49,756 nucleotides of DNA from Eubacterium sp. UBA3279 (GCA_002361775.1 DETV01000084.1:1-49756), one strand, 5' to 3'; shown: positions 17,795 through 27,145, counted from the first letter of the stretch. Notes: generated by a model from the sequence alone, not told the origin. A program made the numbers and translations.

Positions 17795-19312
17795 ATGATA
17801 AAAAATGTCCTGGAATATCTGGAAGAATCTGTCAGCCGTTTTCCTGATAAAGTGGCTTTTGCAGATGAGAATTCTTCCTGTACTTTTTCAGAAATATATC
17901 AACAGTCTCAAAGAGTGGGAACATCCCTGGCTCAAAAGATAACTCCGGGATTTCCTGTACCTGTGTGGATGGAAAAGGGGACAAAAACAATTGCTGCATT
18001 TATGGGTATTCTGCAGACGGGAGGGTTTTATGTCCTGTTGGATACAAAGCAGCCGGTTTTTCGTATTCACCAGATTCTGGATACTCTGGAGGCAAAGGTT
18101 ATGATCTCATCCAGAGACTATGAAAGTGAATTGCAGAAGGTGGGATTTACAGGAGAAGTTTTATGGATGGAGGATTTGCTGGAAACAGAGATTCAGAGGG
18201 AGCTTCTTGAAAAGATCCGGAAAAATGGGAAAGATACGGATCCTCTTTATGGTATTTTTACATCCGGTTCTACGGGAGTTCCCAAAGGAGTGGTGGTATG
18301 CCATCGCTCTGTAATAGATTTTATCGATCATTTTACAGATATTTTCCATATTACTCAGGAGGACGTGATCGGAAATCAGGCCCCATGGGATTTTGATGTA
18401 TCTGTAAAAGATATTTATTCCGGTTTAAAAACCGGGGCAAGAGTGGAAATCATACCAAAGAAAATGTTTTCTTTTCCTACCCAACTTCTGGATTTTCTGG
18501 AAGAAAGGCAGGTAACCACCCTTATCTGGGCAGTATCGGCTCTTTGCATTATCAGTACTCTTCACGGATTTGACTATAAAATACCCGGAACTGTACAGAA
18601 GGTTTTATTTTCCGGAGAGACAATGCCGATAAAACATCTGAATATATGGCGAAGCTATCTGCCGGATGCAATGTATGTGAATCTGTACGGACCTACAGAG
18701 ATTACCTGTAACTGTACCTATCATGTGATTGACCGGGAGTATGGAGAAGGGGAAAAGATTCCGGTGGGAAAACCTTTTCCCAATGAAAGGGTATTTTTGC
18801 TGGATGAAGAAAATCGGGAGATCAGAGAATGTGACCGGGAGGGAGAAATTTGTGTGTCCGGTACTGCTCTTGCTCTGGGGTATTACAGGAATCCGGAACA
18901 GACAGCCAGAGTATTTGTACAAAATCCGCTCAATGACCGATATCCTGAACGGATTTATCGAACGGGAGATATGGGATATTATGGAAAAGATGGAAATCTG
19001 TACTTTGTGTCCAGAAAAGATTTTCAGATCAAGCATATGGGCCACCGGATAGAATTGGGAGAGATTGAAGGGGTAATGGAACAGATCGATCAGGTTTCCA
19101 GAGCGTGTTGTATATTTGATGAAGAAAAAAAGAAAATTCTTGGATTTTATAAAGGTGAAATAGAAAAAAGAGAATTAAAAAGAAAAATGGGAGAAAAACT
19201 GCCTGTGTTTATGCTTCCCAATCGATTCTGTCAGGTGGAGCAGATGCCTCTTACAAAAAATGGGAAAATTGACAGAAAAAGGTTAATGGAAGAAATGAAA
19301 GGGGAGAAATAA
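17795..19312 (+). CDS. DltA-like amino acid adenylating enzyme (carrier protein ligase)
   Basis: A 505-residue stand-alone adenylation enzyme, length and motifs as in DltA (D-alanine:carrier ligase): A3 loop FTSGSTGVPKG, A5 NLYGPTEIT, A7 YRTGDMG, A10 NGKIDRKRL with catalytic Lys. FDVSVKD (Asp201) matches the amine-binding FDLSVMD block. Where B. subtilis and B. cereus DltA have FCGE, with the Cys tied to D-alanine choice, this enzyme has FSGE (Ser273), and SVKD replaces SVMD; its substrate may differ. It would load the carrier protein encoded at 20519. First gene of a tight five-gene operon; RBS GGGGAG at 17780-17785. Confidence 0.85.
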   Translation: MIKNVLEYLEESVSRFPDKVAFADENSSCTFSEIYQQSQRVGTSLAQKITPGFPVPVWMEKGTKTIAAFMGILQTGGFYVLLDTKQPVFRIHQILDTLEAKVMISSRDYESELQKVGFTGEVLWMEDLLETEIQRELLEKIRKNGKDTDPLYGIFTSGSTGVPKGVVVCHRSVIDFIDHFTDIFHITQEDVIGNQAPWDFDVSVKDIYSGLKTGARVEIIPKKMFSFPTQLLDFLEERQVTTLIWAVSALCIISTLHGFDYKIPGTVQKVLFSGETMPIKHLNIWRSYLPDAMYVNLYGPTEITCNCTYHVIDREYGEGEKIPVGKPFPNERVFLLDEENREIRECDREGEICVSGTALALGYYRNPEQTARVFVQNPLNDRYPERIYRTGDMGYYGKDGNLYFVSRKDFQIKHMGHRIELGEIEGVMEQIDQVSRACCIFDEEKKKILGFYKGEIEKRELKRKMGEKLPVFMLPNRFCQVEQMPLTKNGKIDRKRLMEEMKGEK

Positions 19313-19313
19313 A

Positions 19314-20522
19314 ATGAACAGACAGGAAATTATTAAATCATGCATTGAAATGGGAAATACTCCCTTTTATCTTTTTGATCTTGACAGATTTAGAGAAAGA
19401 ATACAGAAAATAAAAAGTATATTGGGAGAAAAGGTTTCTCTTTGTTATGCCATGAAGGCAAATCCTTTCCTGATCCTGCCTGCCCTGGAAGAAGTGGACA
19501 GGCTGGAGGTGTGTTCTCCCGGGGAGTTTTCAATCTGCAAAGAGCATCAGATTCCTATGGAGAATATTGTATTATCAGGAGTTTATAAAGAGGAAAAGGA
19601 TGTGGAAAACGTTCTGAGATATGGGAACGGCAGAGGTGTTTATACAGTGGAATCTCTGGGACAGTTTCAACTGCTGGAAAGAGAAGCGAGAAAATATAAC
19701 CTTTGTATTTCTGTTCTTTTAAGACTTACCAGTGGCAATCAATTTGGAATGGATGAACAGATGATCCGGGAACTGATTCGGGAGAGAGAGACTTTTCCCC
19801 ATGTCAAAATTCTTGGTTTACAGTATTATTCAGGTACACAGAAAAAGAGAAAGAAAGTTCTGGAAGAAGAAATTTTACGTTTGGATGTTCTGTTAAAGGA
19901 TTTAAGAGAACAGTATGATTTTCATGCCGAAGAGTTGGAATATGGACCGGGATTTTATGTTTCTTATTTTCAAAAAGAAGAGGAAGAACAGGTTACAGAA
20001 GCCATGGAAGATTTCCGCGGTCTTCTGGAAGGAATGGAGTTTTCCGGAAAAATAACTTTGGAAATCGGGCGGTATCTGGCAGCAGAATGTGGAGTATATG
20101 TGACCAGGATTGTGGATGTGAAAGAAAATCAGGGACAGCGATATGGAATTGCAGACGGAGGAATTCATCATTTGAATTATTATGGCCAGACTATGGCTAT
20201 GAAAGTTCCCTGGTATATGCAATTGGATGGAGAAACAGGGGAAGAAAAGCAGGAGGGAAAAGAAAGCCCGGTGACAATCTGTGGAGCTTTATGTACAGTC
20301 AGTGATGTGCTGGTGAAAAATCTTCCTCTAAAAGGCAATATCCTGGGAGATTTTCTGGTATTTGAGAGAGCGGGAGCTTACTCGGTAACAGAGGGAATTT
20401 ATCTGTTTTTGAGCAGAGATTTACCGGCGATTTGTTTTAATTCCCGGGAAAAAGGAATTGAGCTGATTCGGGATATTATTCCCAGCAGCCAGTTAAATAT
20501 GAGAAGGAGGAATAGAAAATGA
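19314..20522 (+). CDS. fold-type III PLP-dependent amino acid decarboxylase (LysA/BtrK-like)
   Basis: A 402-residue enzyme of the diaminopimelate/ornithine decarboxylase superfamily. PLP Lys48 lies in LCYAMKANP, the barrel carries GLQYYSGTQ, the phosphate-binding GPGFYVSYF and EIGRYLAAECG, and the C-terminal domain has Cys327 in ICGALCTVSDVL and RAGAYSVTEG, so catalytic residues look intact. Its place between an adenylating enzyme and a carrier protein, with a 1-nt gap and a 4-nt overlap, recalls BtrK and VinO, which decarboxylate aminoacyl groups bound to a carrier protein. That it does so here is inference; acting on a free amino acid, or racemisation, are alternatives. No such gene occurs in classical dlt operons. 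Confidence 0.8.
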   Translation: MNRQEIIKSCIEMGNTPFYLFDLDRFRERIQKIKSILGEKVSLCYAMKANPFLILPALEEVDRLEVCSPGEFSICKEHQIPMENIVLSGVYKEEKDVENVLRYGNGRGVYTVESLGQFQLLEREARKYNLCISVLLRLTSGNQFGMDEQMIRELIRERETFPHVKILGLQYYSGTQKKRKKVLEEEILRLDVLLKDLREQYDFHAEELEYGPGFYVSYFQKEEEEQVTEAMEDFRGLLEGMEFSGKITLEIGRYLAAECGVYVTRIVDVKENQGQRYGIADGGIHHLNYYGQTMAMKVPWYMQLDGETGEEKQEGKESPVTICGALCTVSDVLVKNLPLKGNILGDFLVFERAGAYSVTEGIYLFLSRDLPAICFNSREKGIELIRDIIPSSQLNMRRRNRK

Positions 20523-20749
20523 AAGAATTGATGGAGATTTTGGAGGATATTCAACCGGATGCAGATTATGAAACCTGCACCACACTGATTGACGATGGGA
20601 TTTTAGATTCATTTGCCATTCTCTCTATTGTGGGTGAATTGGAAGATGCTTTTGATATTAAGATCACACCGGCAGAAATCATACCGGAAAATTTTAATTC
20701 TGCACAGGCTTTGTGGGCAATGGTACAGAAACTTCAGGGGGATAAGTAG
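20519..20749 (+). CDS. acyl/aminoacyl carrier protein (DltC-like)
   Basis: A 76-residue carrier protein. Ser31 in DDGILDSFAIL is the expected 4'-phosphopantetheine site; helix II and III follow (VGELEDAFDI, ITPAEIIPENFNSA). The DS rather than DSL context resembles DltC-type carriers. The start overlaps the decarboxylase stop by 4 nt (ATGA), indicating translational coupling. It should accept the aminoacyl group from the DltA-like enzyme and present it to the membrane acyltransferase next door. Confidence 0.88.
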   Translation: MKELMEILEDIQPDADYETCTTLIDDGILDSFAILSIVGELEDAFDIKITPAEIIPENFNSAQALWAMVQKLQGDK

Positions 20750-20752
20750 GCG

Positions 20753-22261
20753 ATGGCACTTACTTCAATGGGATTTTTATGTTTTGTTGTAATTGCAGTG
20801 GCGGGTTATTATCTGATTCCCGGAAGATTTCAGTGGATATGGCTTCTGATATTCAGTTATCTGTATTATGTTTCTAATGGTGTGGGACTGTTGGGATATC
20901 TTTTGTTTACTACGCTCACCACGTATGGAGCCGGAGTTTTACTGGAACGTATAGAGGATAAGAAAAAGCAGAAGGGAATTCTGATCACAACTCTGGTACT
21001 GAATTTTGGAGTTCTGGCAATTTTGAAATATTTGAATTTTGTTATTTTGAATTTAAACAGAATTTTTCAGGGAGATATTTCGTTTGTGAATTTTGCCTTG
21101 CCTCTGGGAATTTCTTTTTATACGTTTCAATCTATGGGATATCTTCTGGATGTATACTGGAAGAAAGGGAGAGCAGAGAAAAATCCGTTCCGTTTCGCAT
21201 TATTCGTATCATTCTTTCCCCAGCTTCTTCAGGGACCTATAGGAAGATTTTCCAGACTGGCAGATCAGCTTTATGGAAATCACAGCTGGGATTGGAAAAG
21301 GGCAGAAATGGGATTTGAGAGAATCCTGTGGGGATTTTTTAAGAAAATGGTTCTTGCAGATACGGCAGCTATTTTTGTGAATGCTCTTTTTGATGATTAT
21401 GAAAAATATCCCGGACTGGCAATTTTTGCAGTATTAGCCTATTCGGTACAGCTTTATTGTGATTTTTCAGGGGGCGTGGATGTGGTCATTGGCGTCAGCC
21501 GGTTATTTGGAATCGCTATGGATGAAAACTTTAAACGTCCTTATTTTGCCAGATCGATCACTGACTTCTGGCATCGCTGGCATATTACCCTGGGAACCTG
21601 GATGAAAGATTATATTTTTTATCCGGTATCACTTTCCGGATGGATGGGAAGATTTGGGAAATTTTCCAAAAAGATTTTTGGGAGAAGTACGGGACGTACT
21701 TTACCTATATGTCTGGCCAATCTGATCGTATTTTTGGTGGTTGGTGTGTGGCATGGAGCTGCCTGGAAATTTATATTATACGGTCTTTATAATGGGGGAA
21801 TCATTGCTTTTAGCGGATTGATGGCGGGAAATTACAGAAAGTGGAAAAAAGCCTGTCATATTCAGGAAAAATCGCTTTCATGGCAATTATTTCAAATTAT
21901 GAGAACTTTTCTGCTGGTGAATATCAGTTGGTTTTTTGATCGGGCAGATACAGTGGGGCAGGCCCTGTCTATGATGAAAAACAGTATTACTCACTGGAAT
22001 CCGAAACAGCTTCTTACGATTCCTGTGGGGATGGGAGGAACGACCAATTATACAGGATGGGCGCTGGGGATTCTGGCGCTGGGGCTTTTGGTATTATTTC
22101 TATTCAGTTTTTTGGAGGAAAAAGGAATTTCTGTATTTGAAAAGATCGCCAGTATGCCATTGTATCTTCGAATGGCAGTTTATCTGATCTGTCTGTTTGC
22201 GATTCCTTTGCTGGGACAGCCGCCTTCATCTACGGGAGGATTTATCTATGCGCAATTTTAA
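20753..22261 (+). CDS. MBOAT family acyltransferase (DltB/AlgI-like)
   Basis: A 502-residue polytopic membrane protein with about 11 segments. It carries the MBOAT signatures LPLGISFYTFQSMGYLLDVY, QLLQGPIGRF, RSITDFWHRWHITLGTW (His274, His277) and VGVWHGAAWKFILYGLYNG (catalytic-type His334). Members move acyl groups across the membrane from a cytoplasmic carrier onto external acceptors: DltB (D-alanine to teichoic acid) and AlgI (acetate to alginate). Here the donor would be the carrier protein encoded 3 nt upstream. Overlap with the SGNH gene suggests that the two act as a pair. Confidence 0.88.
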   Translation: MALTSMGFLCFVVIAVAGYYLIPGRFQWIWLLIFSYLYYVSNGVGLLGYLLFTTLTTYGAGVLLERIEDKKKQKGILITTLVLNFGVLAILKYLNFVILNLNRIFQGDISFVNFALPLGISFYTFQSMGYLLDVYWKKGRAEKNPFRFALFVSFFPQLLQGPIGRFSRLADQLYGNHSWDWKRAEMGFERILWGFFKKMVLADTAAIFVNALFDDYEKYPGLAIFAVLAYSVQLYCDFSGGVDVVIGVSRLFGIAMDENFKRPYFARSITDFWHRWHITLGTWMKDYIFYPVSLSGWMGRFGKFSKKIFGRSTGRTLPICLANLIVFLVVGVWHGAAWKFILYGLYNGGIIAFSGLMAGNYRKWKKACHIQEKSLSWQLFQIMRTFLLVNISWFFDRADTVGQALSMMKNSITHWNPKQLLTIPVGMGGTTNYTGWALGILALGLLVLFLFSFLEEKGISVFEKIASMPLYLRMAVYLICLFAIPLLGQPPSSTGGFIYAQF

Positions 22262-23234
22262 AAAATGGATGATCGTGCTGGTGTTTGCAGCAGTATTTCT
22301 GGGGATTAATGAAATGTTGACATATGCTCTTTATCCGTATACATACACCCGGGCCGATCTTCATCACCTGGAGACAGGGGATTATGAAGACGTACTGGTA
22401 GGAACTTCTCATGGAAAATGTGGTTTGGATCCTCAGATCCTGGAGGAAGTTACCGGACATAAAACAGTCAATGTATGTCAGGGAGGAGAGTATCCTTTGG
22501 ATGTTTATTATCTGGTAAGAGAAGCTGCCAGACACAGAAAAATTTCAAGAGTGATTTATGAACTGGATCCGGGATATTGGGCGGTTCAACCGAATCAGAC
22601 GGCGGATTATATTGCATTTTACCATGAATTTCCCTGGTCTGTGGTAAAACTGGAGTACTTTAAAGATAAAATGCTGGAAGCAGATTTTCGAACAACTTTA
22701 TTTCCATGGTATCTGTACAGAAAGCAGTTTAAACATATTCCCCGGACTTTGGAACAGAAACGGAGTGAAGTGTATAAAAATTATGGTGTGGAGCCTTTTG
22801 CATCTGAAGTTCAGGAATACCGGGAGGATGGCTTTATTCTTCGTCATCATGCGCCGGGAGACCGGGCTATACAGGAATCTCCTCCGCTGTGGAGACCGGA
22901 GGAGCTGAAGCAGGATGCGATAGATGCTTTTGAGAAGCTTTTGAAATTCTGTGAGGAAAATGAAGTTGAACTGGATGTGGTGATGATGCCGATTCCACAG
23001 GTTACATATGAAAAATATCAGCCGGAGTATGATGCGGCGATTCAATATTTTACAAGTTTTATGGATAAAAGGGAGGTTCCCGTATTTAATTATCTGGACG
23101 ACATGAGACCGGAGATTCCCCGAAAACCGGAGATGTTTGGAGATTATGAAGGTCATATGTACAAAGAAACAGCAATGGATTTCAGCAGATTTTTTGCGAA
23201 GGAACTGATGGAAGAATATACAGGAGGAAAGTAA
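22248..23234 (+). CDS. membrane-anchored SGNH-type protein, partner of the MBOAT enzyme
   Basis: A 328-residue protein with one N-terminal membrane anchor (residues 8-28) and an external domain. GTSHGKCGLDP (Ser54) fits the first SGNH block with catalytic serine, and the end GDYEGHMYKETAMDFS fits the block with catalytic Asp and His. It resembles the DUF1574/DltD-like proteins that accept the acyl group from an MBOAT enzyme and pass it to a polymer, though it is not a close DltD. The start at 22248 follows GGGAGGA and overlaps the MBOAT gene by 14 nt. Last gene of the operon. Confidence 0.75.
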   Translation: MRNFKKWMIVLVFAAVFLGINEMLTYALYPYTYTRADLHHLETGDYEDVLVGTSHGKCGLDPQILEEVTGHKTVNVCQGGEYPLDVYYLVREAARHRKISRVIYELDPGYWAVQPNQTADYIAFYHEFPWSVVKLEYFKDKMLEADFRTTLFPWYLYRKQFKHIPRTLEQKRSEVYKNYGVEPFASEVQEYREDGFILRHHAPGDRAIQESPPLWRPEELKQDAIDAFEKLLKFCEENEVELDVVMMPIPQVTYEKYQPEYDAAIQYFTSFMDKREVPVFNYLDDMRPEIPRKPEMFGDYEGHMYKETAMDFSRFFAKELMEEYTGGK

Positions 23235-23238
23235 AAGC

Positions 23239-23267
23239 TTGTCATTTTCTGTCAGAGAGTTTATAAT
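23239..23267 (+). promoter_or_regulatory. sigma-A promoter of the macrodomain gene
   Basis: TTGTCA (23239-23244), 17-bp spacer, TATAAT (23262-23267): near-consensus, 29 bp before the next start codon. Confidence 0.75.
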
Positions 23268-23296
23268 AGGGGCATCAACTCGGCAGGAGGAGAATT

Positions 23297-23815
23297 ATGG
23301 GAAAATTTTGGATTGAGCAGGGAGACATTACCACGTATGCCGTAGATGCGATTGTAAATGCAGCCAATACCACGTTGTTAGGTGGAGGCGGTGTGGATGG
23401 AGCGATTCATCGTGCAGCAGGTCCGGAGCTATTAAAAGAGTGTATGACTTTGGGAGGGTGTGACACGGGCAAGGCAAAGATGACCAGAGGCTATGGTCTG
23501 CCGGCAAAATATGTGATACATACTCCCGGACCAATCTGGCATGGGGGAGATAATTATGAAGAGGTGCTTTTGGAGAGCTGTTACAGATACAGCCTGAAGC
23601 TGGCAGAGAATGAGGGCCTGAAATCTGTTGCGTTTCCATCAATCAGTACAGGAGTGTACGGATATCCGGTGGACAAAGCGGCGCAGGTGGCTGTAAAAGC
23701 TATCTCCGATTTTCTGAAATGGACGCAGGTGGTAGAAGAAGTTGTCATGGTGTGTCATGATGAAAATACCCGAAAAGTCTATGAGAAAGCGCTGGAAGAG
23801 TATGAAAATCAATAA
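23297..23815 (+). CDS. macrodomain protein, O-acetyl-ADP-ribose deacetylase type
   Basis: A 172-residue single macrodomain of the YmdB/TTHA0132 type: AIVNAANTTLLGGGGVDGAIHRAAG (split by me here as the adenine/ribose loop) , VIHTPGPIW and the phosphate loop SISTGVYGYPVD. These hydrolyse O-acetyl-ADP-ribose or remove ADP-ribose from targets. Strong AGGAGGAG ribosome site before ATG 23297, own promoter and own terminator, so it is monocistronic. No ADP-ribosyltransferase sits next to it; the DUF3990 gene at 46273 is far away. Confidence 0.9.
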   Translation: MGKFWIEQGDITTYAVDAIVNAANTTLLGGGGVDGAIHRAAGPELLKECMTLGGCDTGKAKMTRGYGLPAKYVIHTPGPIWHGGDNYEEVLLESCYRYSLKLAENEGLKSVAFPSISTGVYGYPVDKAAQVAVKAISDFLKWTQVVEEVVMVCHDENTRKVYEKALEEYENQ

Positions 23816-23827
23816 ATGAGTGATTTG

Positions 23828-23869
23828 AACAGTGAGACTGTTGAAACAAGCAGGTCCCACTGTTTTTTT
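23828..23869 (+). terminator. rho-independent terminator
   Basis: AACAGTGAGAC (23828-23838) pairs with GTCCCACTGTT (23854-23864) with one mismatch, followed by seven T. Confidence 0.75.
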
Positions 23870-23888
23870 GTAAAAATTTCTTGTGTAT

Positions 23889-23948
23889 ATAGACAATATG
23901 GATAAAAATAAACTTTTTTTTTGTCTATTTAGCTTATAGATGTAATAT
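23889..23948 (+). promoter_or_regulatory. promoter region of the alpha-mannosidase gene with inverted repeat
   Basis: ATAGACAA (23889-23896) and TTGTCTAT (23921-23928) form a perfect 8-bp inverted repeat with a 24-bp gap; the second arm overlaps a possible -35 TTGTCT, 16 bp from -10 TAATAT (23943-23948). The repeat could be a regulator site. No sugar-responsive regulator gene is adjacent. Confidence 0.4.
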
Positions 23949-24003
23949 TTCTTTTGCAATATACTGAACTTGAATTATGTGTGAACGTAAGGAGGATTAC
24001 ATC

Positions 24004-27000
24004 ATGTTTTTAACAATTGACAAATTTAAAAGAAGGGTGGAAGAACTGGGTGAGAGAAGATATTTTGGTCATCAGTGTCTTGCACCGTTCACCTCTATGG
24101 AAGGTACTCTTCCGGAAGATGAAAGCTATCATGAATTACCTGAAAATATTGAAGGACCGGATTTTGGAATCAATGATTCTTTTGTTGGAAGAGACAGGTA
24201 TCTGTGGCTGGAAAAAACAGTAAAAATTCCTGAGGCACAGGAGGGGTGCGAAGTTGCCGGATTGTTTAATTTTGGTGAAACCGGCGGTGGATTTAACAGT
24301 GGTTTTGAATCTCTTTTATATGTGGACGGACATCCTTACCAGGGAGTGGATACCTATCATAATGAGGTGATCTTCCGTGGGCAGGAAGGAAAAGAAGTGA
24401 CATTGACATTTCTTTTATGGACTGGACTGGAGGGAGGAGGCCCTCATCGTACCTTCTTCCATCAGTGTAAACAGGCGGACATGGTTTATCTTCACAAAAA
24501 AACAGATGAACTGTACTATTTTGCCCGGGCAATTACAGAAACATTGGAATTGCTTTCCAAGGATGATGAAAGATATGAAGACCTGATTGGTGCTTTGGAT
24601 CGTGCTTTAAAATGCATCAACTGGGATCAAGAATCTTTCTATGAGTCTGCAGAAACAGCTCATGATGTACTGATGGCAGAACTTGACCGTATGGAAAAAC
24701 ATACAGATGTGACTGTGGATGTGGTAGGCCATACTCATATTGATGTGGCATGGCTCTGGCGTCTGAAACATACAAGAGAAAAAGCACAGCGTTCTTTCTC
24801 TACTGTACTTCGTCTGATGGAATTATATGACGAGTATGTATTTTTGCAGACCCAGCCTCAGTTATATAAATATGTGAAAGAAGATTGTCCGGAATTATAT
24901 GAAAAAATCAAACAGAAAGTAGCGGAAGGAAAATGGGAGCCGGACGGCGGTATGTGGGTTGAAGCTGACTGTAATATTTCTTCCGGAGAAGCATTGGTAC
25001 GTCAGTTCCTTCATGGCACCCGGTTTGTAGAGCAGGAATTTGGAAAGAAATGCGAATATCTGTGGCTTCCGGATGTATTTGGATATAGCTGGGCATTGCC
25101 TCAGATTCTGAAACAGTGCGAGATTGATACTTTTATGACAACAAAGATCAGTTGGAACCAGTTTAATACCATTCCTGACGATCTGTTTAAGTGGAGAGGT
25201 ATTGACGGAAGTGAAGTTCTTACTTATTTCGTAGATGTTCCGGGAGAAGATCAGGATATTGAAACCAGATTTTCTACATATAATGGAATGGTAACTCCTC
25301 ATTCTGTTTTGGGAAGCTGGCGCAAGTTCAAAAATAAAGAACTGAGCAAAGATACATTGATTTCCTATGGATACGGAGACGGCGGCGGCGGTGTAAACAG
25401 AGAAATGTTGGAATTGCGTCGTGCTATGGATGCCATTCCGGGACTTCCTAATGTAAAAACTACAAAAGCCGGAGATTTCTTCCGGAAGATGCATGAAAAT
25501 GTAGACAATACAGACCGTTATGTGCATACCTGGGATGGCGAGTTATATCTGGAATACCACAGAGGTACATATACTTCTCAGGCTTATAACAAGAAAACAA
25601 ACCGTCATCTGGAAAATAAACTGGCACAGACAGAATGGCTGTCCTCTCTGGCTTATATTTTAGGTGGAAATTATGCCCAGCAGGATATTCATGACAGTTG
25701 GGAATGCGTATTGCTTCATCAGTTCCATGATATTATTCCGGGATCTTCCATTCATGAGGTATATGCAGATTCTCATATCAATTATGGTGTGGCAGAAGAA
25801 AGAACAGACAGAGTTCGGGAAGAGGCTTTACATACTCTGACAAAAGAGCAGGAACATACCTATACAGTATATACAACGAACAGCTACGGCGGTAAAGAAT
25901 TGGTATTGCTGCCGGAGACTGGTGAAGGTGTATTCCGTGATCAGAAGGGTCAGGTATTGCCGGCTCAGAAGACAGAGGAAGGCTATCAGGTATTGGTAGA
26001 TGCTGAACCGTTTGCAGGGGTAACCGTAGTATTTGAGTCGGGAACTGTTGAGGGAGAAGCATCCGTATTTAACTGTACAGAACAGGGACTGGAGACACCG
26101 TATTATAAGATTTCATGGAATGCCGAAGGTCAGTTGACACAGTTGTTTGATAAAGAAGCAGACAGATCCGTCCTGAAAGAAGGAGAACTGGGCAATGTTC
26201 TTGAAATTTATGAAGATAAACCAATCAACTTTGACGCATGGGATATCGATCCGTTCTACATTCAGAAGAAAGAAATTGTAAAACTGGAAAAAGCTCCGGA
26301 AGTGGTTGAAAATGGAAATCTGAAAGCGGTGGTTCGGTTTACTTACAAGTATCATAATTCAGAAATCGTTCAGGATATGATCGTTTATAAAGAATCCAGA
26401 AGAATCGATTTCCGGACACATGTGGACTGGCATGAAGATCATCGTCTTCTGAAAACTGCTTTCTATACAGATATCCGTTCCACAAAGGCTACCTACGATA
26501 TCCAGTTTGGTCATGTAGAACGTCCGACACACTGGAATAATAGCTGGGATTGGGCAAGATTTGAGGTTTGCGGTCATAAATGGGCAGATCTTTCTGAGGT
26601 TGGCTATGGTGTCAGTCTGCTGAATAACTGTAAATATGGTTATAATATCAAAGATAATGCTATGAAACTCAGTCTGTTAAAGAGTGCGAAGAGCCCGGAT
26701 ACGGAAGCAGATATGGGTGAACATGACTTTACATATTCTCTGTATCCACATATGGGAGCTGTTGTGGAAGGTGGAACTATTGAAGCAGCAAATCAGTTGA
26801 ATCTTCCTGCCCAGGTGGTTTCCGGTCAGTTTGTGGATTCCAGAAAGCTGGTTGCTGTATCTACGGACAGCGTTCAGATTGATGTGGTGAAAAAGGCAGA
26901 AGATGAAGAGTGTCTGGTAGTGAGACTGCATGAGTGCAGAGGAGGACGGGAAAAAATGAAACTGTCTTCTGAATTTCCGGTAAAACGTATGGTTCCATGT

Positions 27001-27099
27001 AATATGCTGGAACATGACTGCGGAGAGGCAGTAGAAGGTTCTGAAGTTGAGTTTACAGTGAAACCGTTTGAAATCAGAAACTTTAAACTGTATTTCTAG
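24004..27099 (+). CDS. alpha-mannosidase, glycoside hydrolase family 38
   Basis: A 1031-residue cytoplasmic enzyme (no signal peptide) that removes alpha-linked mannose. The GH38 catalytic domain starts near residue 235 with VGHTHIDVAWLWRLKHTREK (metal His and Asp); the nucleophile Asp lies in WLPDVFGYSWALPQIL; later HQFHDIIPGSSIHEVY supplies another metal His. The C-terminal half is the beta-rich GH38 domain with NNSWDWARFEVCGHKWADL. Length fits bacterial members. RBS GGAGG at 23991-23995. Likely substrates are host N-glycan-derived or fungal mannosides taken up as oligosaccharides, which is inference from a gut setting. Confidence 0.92.
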   Translation: MFLTIDKFKRRVEELGERRYFGHQCLAPFTSMEGTLPEDESYHELPENIEGPDFGINDSFVGRDRYLWLEKTVKIPEAQEGCEVAGLFNFGETGGGFNSGFESLLYVDGHPYQGVDTYHNEVIFRGQEGKEVTLTFLLWTGLEGGGPHRTFFHQCKQADMVYLHKKTDELYYFARAITETLELLSKDDERYEDLIGALDRALKCINWDQESFYESAETAHDVLMAELDRMEKHTDVTVDVVGHTHIDVAWLWRLKHTREKAQRSFSTVLRLMELYDEYVFLQTQPQLYKYVKEDCPELYEKIKQKVAEGKWEPDGGMWVEADCNISSGEALVRQFLHGTRFVEQEFGKKCEYLWLPDVFGYSWALPQILKQCEIDTFMTTKISWNQFNTIPDDLFKWRGIDGSEVLTYFVDVPGEDQDIETRFSTYNGMVTPHSVLGSWRKFKNKELSKDTLISYGYGDGGGGVNREMLELRRAMDAIPGLPNVKTTKAGDFFRKMHENVDNTDRYVHTWDGELYLEYHRGTYTSQAYNKKTNRHLENKLAQTEWLSSLAYILGGNYAQQDIHDSWECVLLHQFHDIIPGSSIHEVYADSHINYGVAEERTDRVREEALHTLTKEQEHTYTVYTTNSYGGKELVLLPETGEGVFRDQKGQVLPAQKTEEGYQVLVDAEPFAGVTVVFESGTVEGEASVFNCTEQGLETPYYKISWNAEGQLTQLFDKEADRSVLKEGELGNVLEIYEDKPINFDAWDIDPFYIQKKEIVKLEKAPEVVENGNLKAVVRFTYKYHNSEIVQDMIVYKESRRIDFRTHVDWHEDHRLLKTAFYTDIRSTKATYDIQFGHVERPTHWNNSWDWARFEVCGHKWADLSEVGYGVSLLNNCKYGYNIKDNAMKLSLLKSAKSPDTEADMGEHDFTYSLYPHMGAVVEGGTIEAANQLNLPAQVVSGQFVDSRKLVAVSTDSVQIDVVKKAEDEECLVVRLHECRGGREKMKLSSEFPVKRMVPCNMLEHDCGEAVEGSEVEFTVKPFEIRNFKLYF

Positions 27100-27145
27100 T
27101 ATAAAACAGGTCTTTTTATAGACATATAAGAGAAATGTAAAGAAA

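Noticed and set aside
19314..20522. Calling the PLP enzyme lysA (diaminopimelate decarboxylase)
   Set aside because: Motifs are shared by the whole superfamily and the operon context points to a carrier-linked substrate; a free-standing lysine role is not supported here.
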